A DNA stretch of 64,000 nt from Cordia subcordata. Taxonomy: Eukaryota > Streptophyta > Magnoliopsida > Boraginales > Cordiaceae. The notes under the pieces were generated by a model that was not told the origin of the DNA, ran no database searches, and saw only the letters and a program-made list of their open reading frames with translations. The position numbers and the translations under genes were made by a program. Position 1 is the stretch's first letter. Each line of letters opens with the position of its first letter. The stretch is taken from positions 352,501 to 416,500 of the forward strand of contig JAPTOF010000003.1 of assembly GCA_028554755.1 (NCBI GenBank), given 5' to 3'. Positions 11,515 to 22,634 of the stretch are shown here, in pieces.

Positions 11515-12417
11515 GCTTCCAGAACATTCTTCAACACCGCCTTCTACGACGACGACGACGACGACGACGGTGAAGACCGCCACGTTGACCGCCGCACTTA
11601 CCGTCCTGTTCCCCGCCGTGACCTCCTTTCAGGTAGCTGGCTAATATCATTCTTCTTTTTTATTTTTATTTTTTAATTGCCAACGTAAATTGCGAATTAT
11701 GTTAGCAAGGGCTCGTTTGAATTAGCATTTTCCAAAAGTGTTTTTTTTTTTTCCTAAAACTTTTGAAAAGTGTGCCTTTTTGGAGCTAAAAATTGCTGCT
11801 TCTGGAAAAATTGAAATTGAAACTTTTTTAGCCTCTCTTTTATTTTAAAAAAAAATTAATTTAAATATTTATTACAAAACATATATGCTATTTTTAGAAA
11901 AAAATATTTTTCTATAAAAAAATCAATTCAAACGAGCCCAAATAAGTTTTTATAAGGTTTACAGTCGTAAATTTTTTTAATAAAAAAATAAAAATTTTTC
12001 TGGGCAATGCAGAAGCATATGAGCAGTTTGGGCGGAGGAGGCTAGGTCAGATTCTGAACATGATGGACCAGTCGGTGGACACGCCTATTGGGCCTGGACA
12101 AGGCTGGGGCGCAAGGGAAACAGAAGATGGGCTTTGTTTAAGGATGGGAGATGCCTGGGCTAGGAAAAGACCATGTGAAAGTGTCAGTAGAGCAGAACAC
12201 ACTGGGTGATGAGGGGGGAAGGGCCCAAGGAATTTGAGGATGACGATGACGATGACGAGAGTGGAAGAAAATATGAGAGCAGGATTGATTTGCCTGAAAA
12301 GACGTACAAGATGAATGAGATAAAGGCTGAGATGAAGCAAGGGGGTGTTGAAGCTGCTTCTGCACCAAGGTTAAGGATGAGGACAGGACTGATGTTTTCC
12401 ATGTCAAAGTCGAGTGA
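11515..12417 (+). pseudogene. Small heat-shock protein (mitochondrial HSP22/23-like), frameshifted
   Basis: The first part (11515-11632) reads ASRTFFNTAFYDDD and continues to RRDLLS, resembling the start of mature mitochondrial sHSPs. A GT-AG intron of about 380 bases follows (11633-12012) and contains a MITE. The second part gives GQILNMMDQ and ETEDGLCLRM, then EMPGLGKDHVKVSVEQNTL, then RGEGPKEFEDDDD and KYESRIDLPEKTYKMNEIK, and finally KVKDEDRTDVFHVKVE with a stop at 12415-12417. This is the alpha-crystallin domain in order, but the frame changes about four times. Each change looks like one extra base: three in G runs near 12105, 12206 and 12343, and an A near 12364. No nonsense codon lies within the blocks. 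The N-terminal targeting segment is missing. Either a young pseudogene or a gene with sequencing indels. Confidence 0.85.
11709..11939. repeat. Palindromic GGGCTCGTTTGAATT MITE-like repeat in the sHSP intron
   Basis: The left end GGGCTCGTTTGAATTAG and right end TCAATTCAAACGAGCCC are reverse complements at nearly every base. The interior contains A- and T-rich complementary blocks (TTCCAAAAGTG, AAACTTTTGAAAAG). Same family as the repeats at 1084, 12997 and 60101. No coding frame. Confidence 0.75.
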
Positions 12418-12996
12418 TTGTAATGAGACACCTCCTAAGCATAGAGTATGTATAGTACTAATATTCTGATTGCTTCTTGCAAAGTGATGTTCTTGAAGAA
12501 ATTTTTGTATATTTCGATGTATTAAGTTTGAATATTCTACTACAACCATGTTGTTTAGTCTTTTTTTTTTAATTTTTCACGCTAACTTGGGTAATGTGTT
12601 GGAATGTGACTATGCCGACAGACTCGTAGCTCTGCATACAGTATCAGTTTTTATATATGTTCCTTGATTAACTTGAAGTATGAGTTGATGAATATTGTTG
12701 TATTATAAAATGTATCACAGATATAGCATGCGTGTAAATCACAAAGTCTATATAACGAAGGTCTAAAAATATTTGAGTAACAAGTTTTGTCAAAAAACGA
12801 TTACTCTAGTGATACTTTAGGGTTGTAGGATATTGGTAGGGCTGTCTCGTGTGGCTTGGACTACAAAGGTGTGCTCATATTAAAGGAGGTAGGCTCCAGA
12901 TTAACAACTATCAATCTTTCCTAACTCGCATACTGAAGCTTCCCTTCTTTCCAACGTATCGTTTTGAGGCCTACGGACCTATCTCGTACGATATTA

Positions 12997-13215
12997 GGGG
13001 CCTGTTTGGATTGGTTTTTTCTAAGAAAAAAATATTTTTTTTTAAGTTATATTAAATTTGTAATAACTATTTGATTTGGCTTCCAAAAAACTAAAACTAA
13101 AAAAAACTCAAATACATCTTTTTTTAGAAGCCAGAATTTTTAGCTTTTAAAAAAAAATTATTTTTCAAAAGTTGTTAAAAAAACGTTTCTAAAAAAAAAC
13201 CAATCCAAACGAGCC
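12997..13215. repeat. Palindromic GGGGCCTGTTTGGATTGG MITE-like repeat, 219 bp
   Basis: The left end GGCCTGTTTGGATTGG pairs with the right end CCAATCCAAACGAGCC. The element is flanked by TTA on both sides (12994-12996 and 13216-13218), extendable to TTAGG if the first two G are counted as target. A TTA duplication is typical of PIF/Harbinger (Tourist-like) MITEs. The interior folds on itself (TTTTTTCTAAGAAAAA and its counterpart). Confidence 0.8.
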
Positions 13216-16200
13216 TTAGGTCTCGGTCTGATGTGAACAAGTCTGGGCATAACCCGTGGACTTCCATCTTATAGGCCAGGAAGTGGAAGAGGCTCCAAAG
13301 TACGTCAAATAATTTGGGGGCAATACAATACATTGGTTACAATTTCGTCAGAAACGAAATTTCCGATATAAAGAAGAAAATGAATCCAAGAATCCGACCA
13401 AGGGGCTTCACCCTCTGTCCCTACAAACTGGTCCTGGAGAATTCTGGGATCTCATGAACTCCCAGATGATGTGTAGACCGAAAGTGGCTCTCCCAATTTG
13501 GTCAAAATACTCTTAAAGAAAATGGTGACAGCAAATGCACAATCTTTGTAGTTATTCTCAATCATGTGTAGTGATAATACACCAGAAATACATGTAGGGC
13601 ATTACGAGGGATGCGGATTGGATAAGGGAAAAATGTGACATCTGAGATCGAAAGCAAATAACACCAGAAAACGAAACTTCCCACGTAGTTTCTCAAATGG
13701 CTCATCGCAATTTTGTATAACAATCAAACAAGCGACGTTTCAATCCTAAACAGGAAAAAGAAAAAAGAAAAGCAAGGGGGGGGGGGGGAACTTATCTTGT
13801 ATTGTCTTGTAGCATATAGTTATGAGAAGGCAGGACTGTACCAGAGGAAGTGGAAAAAAGAAAGGGAAACAAAATTGATGCTCATATGGCGATAAATTGT
13901 TCAGTAGCTTATAAAAGCGATATCTTAAAAAAAATAAGAGTATTGTTGTTTTATATTCATTTCAGCTAGCTGTTTCAGTAGTAAAAATGAATCTCATTTT
14001 CTGGTGAAAGTTGACATTTGGTTTTTGGCACAAAAAGGGAAATTGATACTAAGGAGAAAAAAGAGAAAAAGTTCAAGTTTTTGGTGGGGCACATGTAGTG
14101 TGACTTGACAGGACTTATTTTCATGCCTCGTATGAAAATTACGTTCTTGTTATGTCAATTTCTCTTGGAGTCGACCTGTTTCATATTAATGAATCAACTT
14201 TTTGTTTGTTATTATTATTATTATTATTTTTTCATCAATCATATGAATAGTTCAAATACAAACTCAAAGTAGAGACATGCATGATTGGTCTCCCAATTTT
14301 GAACTTTGCTATCTTAGCTTGTGCAAACTAGATGATTTTTCCATTTTCCATTCCTTTTTATAAACTTGATTAAGGTGGTCAATATGAAAAGTGCATAACA
14401 AAGTAAAAACAAGTTTGGATGTTTCGTAACATATTAACTCTAAAAAAATTTTTTTTGGGAAATTAAAAGAACTCATTTAGTCTTCAAATTGCAGTCTTAA
14501 TTGGTGACCTCAAGTACTTTTGTCACTACTTTAATATATATATATATATATGAAACTTGGTTTAGCAATAAAAATTAAATGGTCATGGTCATGGTCATGG
14601 TCCCAAGAGTGAGTTGATCATCAGAGCAGTTGCACACATATGTATGATATGCCACCGCCCGTCTTCATCTGCTAGTCGGAAAAGACGTTAATATGTGAGA
14701 CCACGTGTAAACCATCACCAAATTTTTATATTAAGAATTAGTGCTTTCAACTTCTTCGACTTGGCATTATACAGTGGGACCAAAATCAATGCATGCCTCG
14801 CTAATTGCCTTTGATCTGCTTCATGTGGAAATTTCAGACCATCAAGAATTTTTTTAATAACAGGGAAACTCAATTCACTGAATTCAATCATTAAATATTC
14901 GTAGAACTCGTCCACCAATTAGTAAATATTAGGTACAATAACTTTCTCTAAAACCATTACACCAGACAAGACAAGATAATTAACCTGATAACAACTGGCA
15001 GACGTGGCAAATCTATGCACTGAGTTGTGTTGTCCCCTTTTTTTTTTTTACCACCAAACATCTCTCAGGACTAAAACGATCAAGAATTTGATTCCAACAA
15101 GAAAGCATGTAAAGTGTTGGCATGATTGCAGACCTGATCATCACACGCTGAATAGTTCAACATTTTTGTCATATATGTCATTTAATATACACTTAATTAT
15201 CAGTTCTATATCTTTAACGTATTTGTTCGTGTGCAAAAATAAGATGTTTATGTATCTAGTAATTGAAATGATGCACTATCTACCATTTAAATAAGACTTA
15301 AAAGCATGCCTTGCACGAAATTGCATGCTGCCTGGAAGGGAGGAAAAAGTACTTGGTTCTTACTCAGGACTCAGATAATCTATCTTGAAGCGTGAGGATA
15401 AGCTTATAAGCTTCAAAACGTGGTGATTAGAGACCGCTGCATTACAAATCACATTTAATTAATTATAAAGAAACTTATAGAAATTGTTGACAATTCTAAG
15501 ATAGACCTTATAAATTTTTGACTAATAATCCCAACTTGTTTACAATTGATTTTCCGAAAAGGACATATTTGGTGTATTTCTTTCGCTTCCGATTTGGCAT
15601 GCATTAGAAGTGGGTATATGCAGCTCATTATCAATGAACGTCGCAGTTTAATTAGTTTTGTTGTCAAAATTTTAACAAAAAGTTAAAAGGGCATATTTTT
15701 ACTAAAAATTTAATTAGCTCTTTGATCACCGGAAAATATATCTGTTTAGATGCCAAGCTGCAATATCACAATCCATCAAAGTCAAATAAATGCTTGGCAC
15801 TTTGGCACTCAATATATCCAATAATAATTAACAAGAGGGGGCATTATAGGTATTTTATAGTTGGACCAGTTTATCATCATCGACTATTAATTTGAAAGCT
15901 TCTTCATGTTGCCACACTCTACAGCTGAAAGCCTTTTAGCCTTTCAGGTAACTGAGAGAATACCAAAAAGGGAAAAAAAAAAAAAACAAAAACAAAGAAG
16001 AAACAAAAATCAGAATAGAATGCAACCCCATAGGGGGAAGCTAGCATTCTGTAAGCTTCTTGCTTCACTTATCCCTGCCTAGTTTAATTAAAGTGTATTT
16101 ACATATCGTGTTTGTATTAGACCTCTGTTTCTTGAATTTAGATTTTTTAGCATTGTTCGAGCTTTTGATGATACATTGTTATAGTCTTGAACATGGAAAG

Positions 16201-16516
16201 GTCGTTAAAAAGTTGTTTTAGTTTGCAGAATACATGTTAAAACGTGAAAAATGTTGAGAGTATGACGATGAGGAGGGTTGAAATGTTTCCACAGATAAGA
16301 AGAAGAATTCTTTGACTTTCTGAAAGAGTTATTACTGTTTATGTATACAAGGAAAAAATATATATTTTCAGTTGGAATTTGTTCCCAACTAATTTACCTG
16401 TTTGTAATCTGATCTCACTTCTTTTTCTTTTCTTTCGCTCTGTTTTGTGAATTTCCGTTTGCAGAAGTAGAATTCAAATACTCTCTTCTTCTCAAGTTGT
16501 TTTCGAGTTGCGACAA
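13216..16516. other. Intergenic DNA and 5' flank of the glycerol-3-phosphate transporter gene
   Basis: 13240-13500 is less AT-rich and could be an old gene remnant, but no frame is recognisable. A poly-G run lies at about 13777-13789, a TA repeat at 14534-14551 and a GGTCAT hexamer repeat at 14581-14602. A transporter 5'-UTR intron is possible: donor CAG/GTAACTG at about 15948 and acceptor TTTGCAG at about 16465, both read only from splice-like motifs. Confidence 0.45.
14581..14602. repeat. GGTCAT hexamer tandem repeat
   Basis: The hexamer GGTCAT is repeated three and two-thirds times without error. It is a simple microsatellite in intergenic DNA. Confidence 0.9.
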
Positions 16517-18174
16517 ATGGATTATTCTAGCACAGGGTCAGCACTGGAGACGTACGAAAAGCCCCCAGGGATCAAATTCGTGGAGAGCTTGAAAAGATCA
16601 AAACTTTCTTTCGGGACATATCAAGCCATAGTCCTTGCTGTAACTTTTCTGGGGTATGCAGCATTTCACGCTACCCGAAAAACTAGTAGCATTGTCAAAG
16701 CCGCACTTGATCCGCAATCACTAAACCCCAATTTGACTTCTTCATGGAAAATTAGAACGTTTCCATGGGTGAGCCAAGAGGGTTGGGCACCATTTGATGG
16801 CCCTGACGGCACAGCATTGCTTGGTTATCTTGACGTGGCCTTCCTTTCCGTATACGCTGCAGGAATGTACTTCTCCGGACATGTGGGCGACACGATGGAT
16901 CTTCGGATTTTTCTGACGATTGGGATGTTAGGAACGGGTCTATTCACCGGGATATACGGAATTGGATACTGGGCAGGCATCCATGTCTTCTATTACTACT
17001 TGATCATACAGATGATAGCTGGTCTGTTCCAGTCCACTGGATGGCCTTCAGTGGTTGCAGTTGTCGGACACTGGTTTGGGAAGAAGAAAAGAGGACTTAT
17101 AATGGGAATCTGGAATGCTCACACCTCAGTTGGGAATATTACAGGCTCGGTGATTGCTTCGATGTTGTTGAAGTATGGATGGGGTTGGTCCATGGTTGCT
17201 CCTGCTTTGGTGATTGTTTTTATGGGCTCGGTGGTATTCTTTGTATTACCCATTAGTCCTGATACTGTTGGAGTTGTTGAAGATGAAGACCAATCACTTT
17301 CTCCCCGAAAAGAAGGGGAGGAAGTAACAGAACCTCTGTTAACATCACCGCGTCTGAAGAGAGCAGGGACATGCATACTGAATCAACCGGCCGTGGGGTT
17401 TATGTCAGCATGGCAAATCCCCGGCGTTGCATCATACGCCCTTTGCCTTTTCTTCGCAAAGTTGGTGGCTTACACTTTCCTCTATTGGCTTCCATACTAC
17501 ATTAGCCGCACTGGTATATTTTTGATCGTCTCAATGTCAAATGAGCTTATTTTCGGCCCTTTAGATCCATCTTGTTCTCCGGTAACGGTTTTGTGTTGTG
17601 TTCACCTGTTGCAGCTATTGATGGCAGGTACTTATCGAACGAGGAATCTGGAAACTTATCGACATTGTTTGACGTAGGGGGAGTGGCAGGAGGGGTTGTA
17701 GCCGGCTACATCTCTGATTACTTAAACGCTAGAGCCATAACAGCTGCGAGCTTCATGTATTGTTCAATCCCAGCACTCTTTTTATACCGAAGTTACGGGG
17801 ACATCTCCATGGCAGTAAATGTCATCCTCATGCTGGTTGCTGGTATATTCGTGAATGGACCTTATGCTCTCATTACAACTGCCGTTTCGGCTGATCTCGG
17901 AACACATAGTTCCTTGAAAGGCAACTCACGGGCGATAGCAACTGTCACTGCAATCATAGATGGAACAGGCTCAATTGGGGCTGCCATTGGACCATTGCTC
18001 ACCGGCTACATTTCTGCCATAAGCTGGAATGCAGTTTTTACAATGCTGATGGTGGCAGCTCTTATCGCTGGATTGCTTCTCACCAGGCTTGTCATGGCAG
18101 AGGTGGCTGCAAAAATTCAAGAGCCAAGATGCCAAGGATCTTCAAGATCAGTTGGTTCAGTTGATGATGTGTGA
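16517..18174 (+). CDS. Glycerol-3-phosphate transporter/antiporter (MFS, G3Pp/SLC37-like), 518 aa
   Basis: Members exchange glycerol-3-phosphate for phosphate across membranes and belong to the organophosphate:Pi antiporter branch of the MFS. Exon 1 is 16517-17513, the intron 17514-17614 (101 bases, GT-AG), and exon 2 17615-18174; together 519 codons including the stop. Landmarks are [25 protein letters not shown] at the first membrane helix (the conserved RK of this family), [10 protein letters not shown] (the MFS loop 2-3 motif), [35 protein letters not shown] and, in exon 2, [19 protein letters not shown]. Twelve hydrophobic segments are visible, split by an acidic loop at about residues 250-290. 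The ATG at 16517 follows a stretch without competing starts. Subcellular site is not evident. Confidence 0.93.
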
Positions 18175-18298
18175 TTTCTTTCAAAATATCGAAAAAGGAA
18201 CTTTGTGTGTAACATCCCAGTGAAAAAATCTAGTAGTTCTTTGTCTCTGACCATATAGACGAGGAGGCAAAGAGTCCTCACATTATTACTTTTTTTTT

Positions 18299-18335
<37 letters not shown>

Positions 18336-20191
18336 TACATAACTTTTGTTCTTCGTTACTAAAAATTTCCACGTGTGAATCGTGTCAAGCATTGCTTTCA
18401 AGACGGATGAGGGGTTGGTGAAATGATGCATTGTAACCTTTTGCTGTTTGAGTTTCATGAAATTGTTGTTGTCATTTTGAATAATGGTATGAATTAGGCA
18501 TACCAAAACAAATCTAAATCGCATCTCACACACGAAAACACACATTCAAACACACACTCGCGCACAAGCAATGGCCTTCCTTCTCACGTCAGTGCCATCT
18601 CCAGCAACCTCTTGTCACACCGATGGCACCAAAACATTCTCCTTCCTCTCACGGTTCTAACGGTATACTCCTTATGCTTTGTGGCTGCTCCAAACAATGA
18701 TCACTATTAAAGCTTGCGACACCATCTTTAAGCTTTTGCCACCACCGCTTCAGGCCACCACTCTCTGTGCCACAATCACCACGAACTTCCTCTCGTTGAT
18801 GCTGTTGAATCGATACCCTTTACGGACGATTTGGCTGCCTTAAATGCAAAACACCATTAATGCAGTATTGAGTTTTTTCTCCTCTGCTAGCTACGAACAA
18901 CAGCAGCAACCTCGTATTTCTTTCTCCTTTCTTGACGATGGCTCTATTTCACGTACGTGCCTTTTTCCATGGTTTGACATCTTTAACATGTTTTACGACT
19001 ATAGTGGCTTTTCAAATGTTTAACTCAAGTTCACTAATCTGGACCGTAAAATCATGAGATTAATCTGATAGACAAATGGACGTGAACTGGTGAACAAATA
19101 TATGTTAACTGGTGAATAAATATATATGTTTGTATTTGTGTGTTTATTGTGTGTGAGAGCAGTGAATAAACAATTATGGAGTGATGAACAAATAGATGTG
19201 AAGTAATGAATAAATAAATATGTCTGTATTTGTACGTCTCTATATATACGAGAGTAATGAACAGATAGTTATGGGATAACGAACAAATATTCGAAGTCAG
19301 TGAATAAATAATTGCGCATAAATATTTGATGTCAGTAAACAAATAATTATGGGGTGGTCTGTAATGTCATGGGCTGCGATCGTGTTTGTGTTCTGGTGTT
19401 TTTTCTTGCGAAGTCGCGAATTACACGAGTTGCGCCAACTGGGGACAATAATGAGAACATAATTCTTATTTGAAGATATTATTATATAGTTTCTTTAAAC
19501 CATAATTGTGTCTCAATTATTCTTGTTGCCTTGAACTAGCAAAATTCCATGAAATTTTAACCAACTCACACGGCGTAAAATTTTTTCGATTTGAATCAGC
19601 TTTATTCTCCTGAAGTTCATCTATGCTCCATCTGTGGCGTTTTGATAGGTAAACAACACAATGAGAAAGCTACCTCATTTTCTATATATATATATATAAA
19701 AGCCCAAGAAGTAGTTGATCTTAAAAATTCGGTCATTGGATCACATAGGCCTGCTTGCAGCAATTTTCCTCCGTCCGGCAATGGGCTTTTCGAACGTAGT
19801 TTTGAGCTTTAATGTCTATTAACGACTAATGTGCACTTAATTCGTCAACTAGAAAAAAAAAAAAGAAAAAAAAAAGGCAATTCCTCATTTGTTATTAATA
19901 AATCCACAGTGGATAATTTGTGTAGTCAGACAAAACTGTTGCATTAAGTCATGGTCTTTGTGGAGTACTGGAGTAAAACCAACTGCTGCATTGTTAAATT
20001 TTAGCAGAAACGCGATATAATTGCACATGTGGACCCCCTAAAAGCGCTAACAAATTGACCGAGTTACCAGCGCGCTTTATCAACATTTTTTCAGTACTTT
20101 GGCAACAGAATCGCATAAACGCATTAATTATTAAGACCAAATCATAATATTCATCACCATTTTAATTTGATTGTTTATTCTGCTGCTGAAA
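18175..20191. other. Intergenic DNA with microsatellite and degenerate tandem motif
   Basis: A TA microsatellite (18301-18340) lies in or near the transporter 3' UTR. 18550-18900 is richer in C and contains many CCACC and CTTCCTCT motifs but no long frame. 19060-19350 is built of diverged copies of a (G/A)TGAA(C/T)AAATA-type unit. A poly-A tract lies near 19850. No gene seen. Confidence 0.5.
19060..19350. repeat. Degenerate array of GTGAAYAAATA-type units
   Basis: Variants such as GGTGAACAAATAT, GGTGAATAAATAT, AGTGAATAAACAATTATGG, GATGAACAAATAG, AATGAATAAATAAATATG and AATGAACAGATAGTTATGG follow one another about every 25-40 bases. Some are grouped in a larger unit that includes TGTCTGTATTTGTACG or a variant of it. 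The repeats are strongly diverged. Confidence 0.65.
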
Positions 20192-20560
20192 ATGGCTTCT
20201 CTCAAAGTGGCTGCGGCCTTATTGCTGCTGGTCAACGTGATATTCTTGTTCAGGTTGGTTATTTCTTCATCAGGTGTCCCAGCGGGTGCTCCAGAAGCTA
20301 ACACATGCGGGGATCGCATGAGATTAGACATGTGCGTGGTGTTGTTAAAGCAATTGATGCACCTGGTGATGGGTGACCCGGATTATGATACCCACTGCTG
20401 CGACCTCTTGGGTGGGATGGTTGAGTTTCAAGCAGCTCTCTGCCTCTGCACCGTCATCAGAGCAGAGTTCATGGGGATACCTTTGAATCTCCCTGTTTCT
20501 ATTACCATGGTTATGAACCATTGCGGCAAAGATGCACCTCAGTACCAATGCCCCCCTTAA
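20192..20560 (+). CDS. Secreted 8-cysteine-motif (HyPRP/lipid-transfer-like) protein, 122 aa
   Basis: A single-exon frame begins at the ATG at 20192. Residues 1-27 form a hydrophobic signal peptide. The mature part carries the eight-cysteine motif with spacing C39-x8-C48-x20-CC(69,70)-x13-C84-x-C86-x24-C111-x8-C120. It includes QAALCLCTVIRAEFMGI, LNLPVSITMVMNHCGK and a C-terminal QCPP, which is typical of the plant Hydrophob_seed/HyPRP branch of the prolamin superfamily. The usual proline-rich linker between signal and domain is almost absent (only GVPAGAPEANT). Members are cell-wall or apoplastic proteins linked to lipid binding, wall extension or defence; a specific role cannot be given. 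Confidence 0.88.
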   Translation: MASLKVAAALLLLVNVIFLFRLVISSSGVPAGAPEANTCGDRMRLDMCVVLLKQLMHLVMGDPDYDTHCCDLLGGMVEFQAALCLCTVIRAEFMGIPLNLPVSITMVMNHCGKDAPQYQCPP

Positions 20561-21240
20561 TTTCAACTACTACTTACAACCTAGCTATTTGTCATATTGT
20601 GTGATGCACTGCACACATGGGCTATTTTGATGTTTTTTTTTAAATGCGTGATGGTAAATTTCAAATTCATGACTTTTTCGTGTTTAGATTTTTGTACCAT
20701 ATTGAGTTATCATCTCATTAAAAATTTAAGTTTGTAAAAATATTAGTGTATTTATGTATTGTATTAAAAAATCGGCTCCAAATGCGTACAAACTGCTCTT
20801 AACGTCACTTGATCCTCAACTCAAGAAACAGAAAACCAGCCTTGACCATAAAATGTCTTGCCCAGTCTGACCGATTTGCTTTTGGGTTCTTGTCCACTTA
20901 ATTAAATAGGTTCGGATTTTCTTCTTCCACTCATATCCACATTATCAAAATTACTTGGACCATTCCAAAATCAATCTCCTTTTCCTTTTAAATAAATTTA
21001 GGCTCTTTGGACACATGACCCAGTTTTGTTGGTCTCAGTGTTCTGGTCCTGTTTGTTGCGTTGTTTTTTTCGCATAACTTTTTTTTTTTTTTAAAAAAAA
21101 ATTTCAAGTCAAGTTGATCGGAGCCCAATTATTTGTAAATTTTTACTATTAACGAGATAAGAGTGCCTACTCTTCATTGTTTAACCTAATTAAGGGATGC
21201 ATTGCGAATCAAAAACAAAGTCAAGTGTAATTTGACTAAG
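20561..21240. other. Spacer between the 8-cysteine gene and the SINE
   Basis: 3' flank of the 8-cysteine gene followed by AT-rich sequence without recognised genes. The last 15 bases (21226-21240) form the left target-site duplication of the SINE. Confidence 0.5.
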
Positions 21241-21480
21241 TCCCCCAATAATACCTTAGCGGTAAGAGTTGAAGACGAATACAGCTCATGATTCGAGTTT
21301 GAATACAGCTTACTGCCCTAAGTTAAATGCTCTCAACTTGATTGGCGCATAGTATAAGGGACATGCTGCACACTTGAGGTTTGCCAGTTGGTCGTTGGGC
21401 TCCATCATGTATACTAGTGGTCAAGCTCCACTAATCAGATTTTCCTAGTTGCAAGCAAAAAAAAAAAAAAAGAAAAAAAA
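21241..21480 (+). mobile_element. tRNA-derived SINE with poly-A tail and 15-bp target duplication
   Basis: The 5' part holds an A-box-like TAGCGGTAAGAGTTGA and a B-box-like GATTCGAGTTT about 30 bases apart. The body ends TTTTCCTAGTTGCAAGC followed by a 24-base A-rich tail. The flanks TGTAATTTGACTAAG (21226-21240) and TGTTTAATTTGAGTAAG (21481-21497) are the target-site duplication, differing by a small indel and one base. A second copy of the same family lies at 31261-31430 on the other strand. It encodes no protein and depends on LINE enzymes. Confidence 0.85.
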
Positions 21481-21496
21481 TGTTTAATTTGAGTAA

Positions 21497-21781
21497 GCAT
21501 TTGTTCGGCCTAGCTTTTGGACACTCAATAGTATTGTCTTAATAAAATTCTTCTTTTGCCCATAGAGTAAGTGTAGGCCAAACCACGTAATTGTGTGTTT
21601 TAAATTTCTCATTTTATTTCTTCTCATTTAACGTCACATTTTTCCGAACAAGTCTATTTTTAAAAGAACACAAGACAAAAAAATCAATGGCTTTTATTTA
21701 ATAATACTTCTATCCAAAACTCAACTACTAAAAACTCTATAGTGCAATAATTAAAATTTTACATCTATGCCAAACAGAGCC
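21497..21781. repeat. Tourist-like MITE (285 bp, TAA duplication) abutting the SINE
   Basis: The left end GCATTTGTTCGGCCTAGCTT and the right end, reversed GGCTCTGTTTGGCATAG, are imperfect inverted repeats. TAA flanks both sides (21494-21496 and 21782-21784). The right third (ATGGCTTTTATTTAATAATACTTCTAT, in part) matches the element at 41917-42295. The left TAA is the TAA inside the SINE's right target duplication, so the MITE landed there after the SINE. Confidence 0.7.
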
Positions 21782-22004
21782 TAACTGTGCAATCCTCAAA
21801 AAATTGACAAAGGCCAAAGTTATGCATTAATCTATACGTATATTTGCTTTTCGATAAATTTTACAAGGAGCAGGACTATTGTACATGTAGCAGATGAAAA
21901 TTGGAGAACATGTGGTAGAGGAATTTTTTTTTTGGCTAATTTGTTCTTGGTAGCCTTCCTTTCTTTTGCGAAATATGTGGCAACTCTTTGTAACGAATAG
22001 GGTG

Positions 22005-22250
22005 ATTGGTTTTTCGAAATATTTCAGGTTTGGCGACAAACATAACGGCTAAAATAGTTGCTCTTTTGATTGGCTTGCGCAAGGCTATTAAAATGGGAGC
22101 TTCTGCCTTCTAATGTTGAAGTTGAGATTGATTCTAAGGTATTTGTACAAATACTACACAAAGAGACTCCTGCATACAGCCATTTAGATCTTGGCTTGAT
22201 AATTGCAAAGTTGCTTTGCACGCAACTGGGTAATCAAATAAAACACATTT
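22005..22250 (+). pseudogene. LINE-type RNase H domain fragment
   Basis: One frame gives FRNISGLATNITAKIVALL and IGLRKAIKMGAS, then after a +1 frame change NVEVEIDSKVFVQILHKETP and HLDLGLIIAKLL. This follows the plant RVT_3-type RNase H pattern (..AELxALxxGLxxAxxxG....VExDSKxVVxxL). Only part of the domain survives, with a frameshift near 22110, and no reverse transcriptase is seen beside it. Confidence 0.7.
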
Positions 22251-22431
22251 ATTGAGAAGTTAATAAATATTCAAATTAATTAGCCAATTTTGGTTAGCTT
22301 TCACCGTTTGGTGAACAAATTTTGGAATAAGTACCTCAACTTTTGTGGATACAATTAGAGGAAGATAAACAAGGAGAAGTGTCTTTTCGAACAGTGAGGA
22401 GTTGGTTTGCGACTTAGCCTCCTTTTTATAC

Positions 22432-22434
<3 letters not shown>

Positions 22435-22468
<34 letters not shown>
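22435..22468. repeat. (TA)n microsatellite
   Basis: About 17 uninterrupted TA units, located 170 bases upstream of the next ATG. The CT repeat CTCTCTCTCT follows at about 22475, a common plant leader feature. Confidence 0.95.
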
Positions 22469-22471
<3 letters not shown>

Positions 22472-22634
22472 GCAACTCTCTCTCTCTATACTCCCCCAAC
22501 CGTCACAAGCCTATGTACAAAACCGTCATAACCTTTCTCACGTAATAAACTAACTTCCCCCAGAAACAAAGTGAAGAAACCTACCCCCAAAGAGAAAGCC
22601 ACATAAAACTAAAGTTGTGCAAACTGCTGCAAAG

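Noticed and set aside
12184..12549. Minus-strand frame of 121 codons over the sHSP region
   Set aside because: Its Ser/Pro-rich sequence is the complement of the GAT/GAC repeat in the sHSP relic; no domain.
14581..14602. GGTCAT repeat as a possible CRISPR-like or regulatory array
   Set aside because: It is a contiguous hexamer microsatellite without spacers, in a plant nuclear context.
14715..14918. Minus-strand 67-codon frame with a protein-like composition
   Set aside because: It looks helical and charged but I could not tie it to any family, and no exon neighbours or splice signals extend it.
17572..18174. Separate 200-codon gene downstream of the transporter start
   Set aside because: Its first residues are intron sequence; from 17615 on it is exon 2 of the glycerol-3-phosphate transporter.
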